Part shown: positions 63,400 to 64,000 of the stretch, piece after piece | Numbering within the stretch: position 1 is the stretch's first letter | Layout: every line of letters starts with the position of its first letter | Assembly: GCA_036008685.1 (NCBI GenBank) | Contig: DASYNF010000195.1 | Coordinates: 1 to 64,000 of the forward strand | DNA: 64,000 nt | Direction of reading: 5' to 3' | Origin: Actinomadura_C sp036008685 | Lineage (GTDB): Bacteria; Actinomycetota; Actinomycetes; Streptosporangiales; Streptosporangiaceae | The notes under the pieces: generated by a model | What the model saw: the letters and a program-made list of their open reading frames with translations, nothing else | What the model was told of the DNA's origin: nothing | Database searches by the model: none | Program-made: the position numbers and the translations under genes

Positions 63400-64000
63400 T
63401 CATGAGGCGAGGGCCGGCAGCAATGCCGCGACGGCACTGGTGCGGACGCCGGTGCCGAGGTCGAGGGCGGCCAGCAGGTCGTCGAGGGTGTCCACATCTC
63501 GCCGGATGCTGTCGATGCCCTCGATCGCCAGCTCGCGTGCGCCCTGCGCGCGGTGGGTCTCACGGGAGGCCGTGCCGAAGGCAGGGGAGAAGGCCGCCCC
63601 GGGGGGAGCCGCGTAAAGCGTCGTGCCGATCCCGGCCGCGTCGGGGACGAAGGCCGTGCCCCCGTGCGATGCGGCATGTTCCAGCACCCGGGACAGCTCT
63701 GCGGGACGCAAGGCCGGCAGATCCGCCGAGAGGGCCGCGACTCCCGCGTCCGGCGCCGTCCGCCGCGCCAGTTCGGCGCCGAAGGACAACGCCGGGTTCA
63801 GGCCCGCGTCGGGCTCGTCGGGCACGACCCGCGCGCCCAGGTCCGTGAGTTCGCGCGCGGCCAGGGGATCGTCGGTCACGACGACGACCGCCCTGACCCG
63901 ATCACTGCGAAGCGCGGCCGCTACGGTGTCGGCGGCCACCGAAAGGGCGAGCGCCTCCCGGTACGGGCCCGCGGCCGCGGACATGCGCGTCTTGGCTCTG
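63400..64000 (-). CDS. cofC: 2-phospho-L-lactate (phosphoenolpyruvate) guanylyltransferase CofC/FbiD (5' end beyond window)
   Basis: Nucleotidyltransferase that makes the GDP-activated precursor of coenzyme F420. Visible protein: ...RAKTRMSAAAGPYREALALS (KTR loop), VVVVTDDPLAARELTDLGARVVPDEPDAGLNPAL, AALSADLPALRPAEL (metal Asp), GTAFVPDAAGIGTTLYA and FGTASRETHRAQGA. All core motifs except the very N-terminus are inside the window; the start codon lies beyond position 64000. Confidence 0.9.
   Translation of the reverse strand, partial: RAKTRMSAAAGPYREALALSVAADTVAAALRSDRVRAVVVVTDDPLAARELTDLGARVVPDEPDAGLNPALSFGAELARRTAPDAGVAALSADLPALRPAELSRVLEHAASHGGTAFVPDAAGIGTTLYAAPPGAAFSPAFGTASRETHRAQGARELAIEGIDSIRRDVDTLDDLLAALDLGTGVRTSAVAALLPALAS

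Overview
The window is very GC-rich, densely coded DNA with strong third-position GC bias. Its gene content is actinobacterial: the GlgE/TreS maltose-1-phosphate pathway, a mycothiol-dependent formaldehyde dehydrogenase, CofC for coenzyme F420, many Hanks-type Ser/Thr kinases, an NdgR-type IclR regulator divergent from leuCD, and an IscS–MnmA pair. A member of the Streptosporangiales or a relative is my best guess, but that is inference from gene style and order. The window is chromosomal core sequence. I saw no transposase, phage module, CRISPR array or replication origin.

Layout. 1-6.7 kb: trehalose synthase (cut by the window start) and GlgE on the minus strand, divergent from an alpha-glucan phosphorylase. 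6.8-9.7 kb: secreted HNH/DUF1524 nuclease, enoyl-CoA hydratase, acyl-ACP desaturase. 9.9-15.9 kb: a tandem array of Ser/Thr kinases. The first is frameshifted, a shredded fourth copy lies between the second and third intact genes, and the intact ones carry C-terminal membrane segments. 16-18 kb: etfBA behind a highly structured 5' leader. 18-20 kb: TetR regulator and MFS transporter with an obvious palindromic operator. 20-27.8 kb: cysteine desulfurase, DUF1206 membrane protein, a DUF695-like protein, mnmA, a MetE-like protein and ligA. 28-38.4 kb: two large membrane GGDEF-EAL proteins flanking gatCAB and a lipoprotein PQQ-type sugar dehydrogenase.

38.4-50.4 kb is the branched-chain amino acid and serine block: ilvBNC behind a classical transcription attenuator, a decayed padR/ABC-transporter locus, serA, an FhuF-like Fe-S protein, leuB, ilvE, and cimA behind a second leader-peptide/terminator element whose peptide carries Ile-Ile. 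50.5-59.4 kb holds small and accessory genes: an ABM-fold protein with a His/Gly-rich insert, a Sel1-like protein, an FAH-family hydrolase, tRNA-Gln(CTG), tRNA-Glu(CTC), an S-(hydroxymethyl)mycothiol dehydrogenase with a metallo-beta-lactamase partner, an APH-type phosphotransferase, and two overlapping CBS-domain (HlyC/CorC-type) membrane proteins. 59.4-64 kb: ndgR, divergent leuCD, a small ORF, hup (HU), a small beta-rich protein and the 3' part of cofC.

The strongest themes are branched-chain amino acid synthesis (ilvBNC, leuB, leuCD, ilvE, cimA) controlled by two RNA attenuators and NdgR, and a birth-and-death kinase family. Perfect or near-perfect hairpins close most transcription units; one palindrome type recurs at three places.
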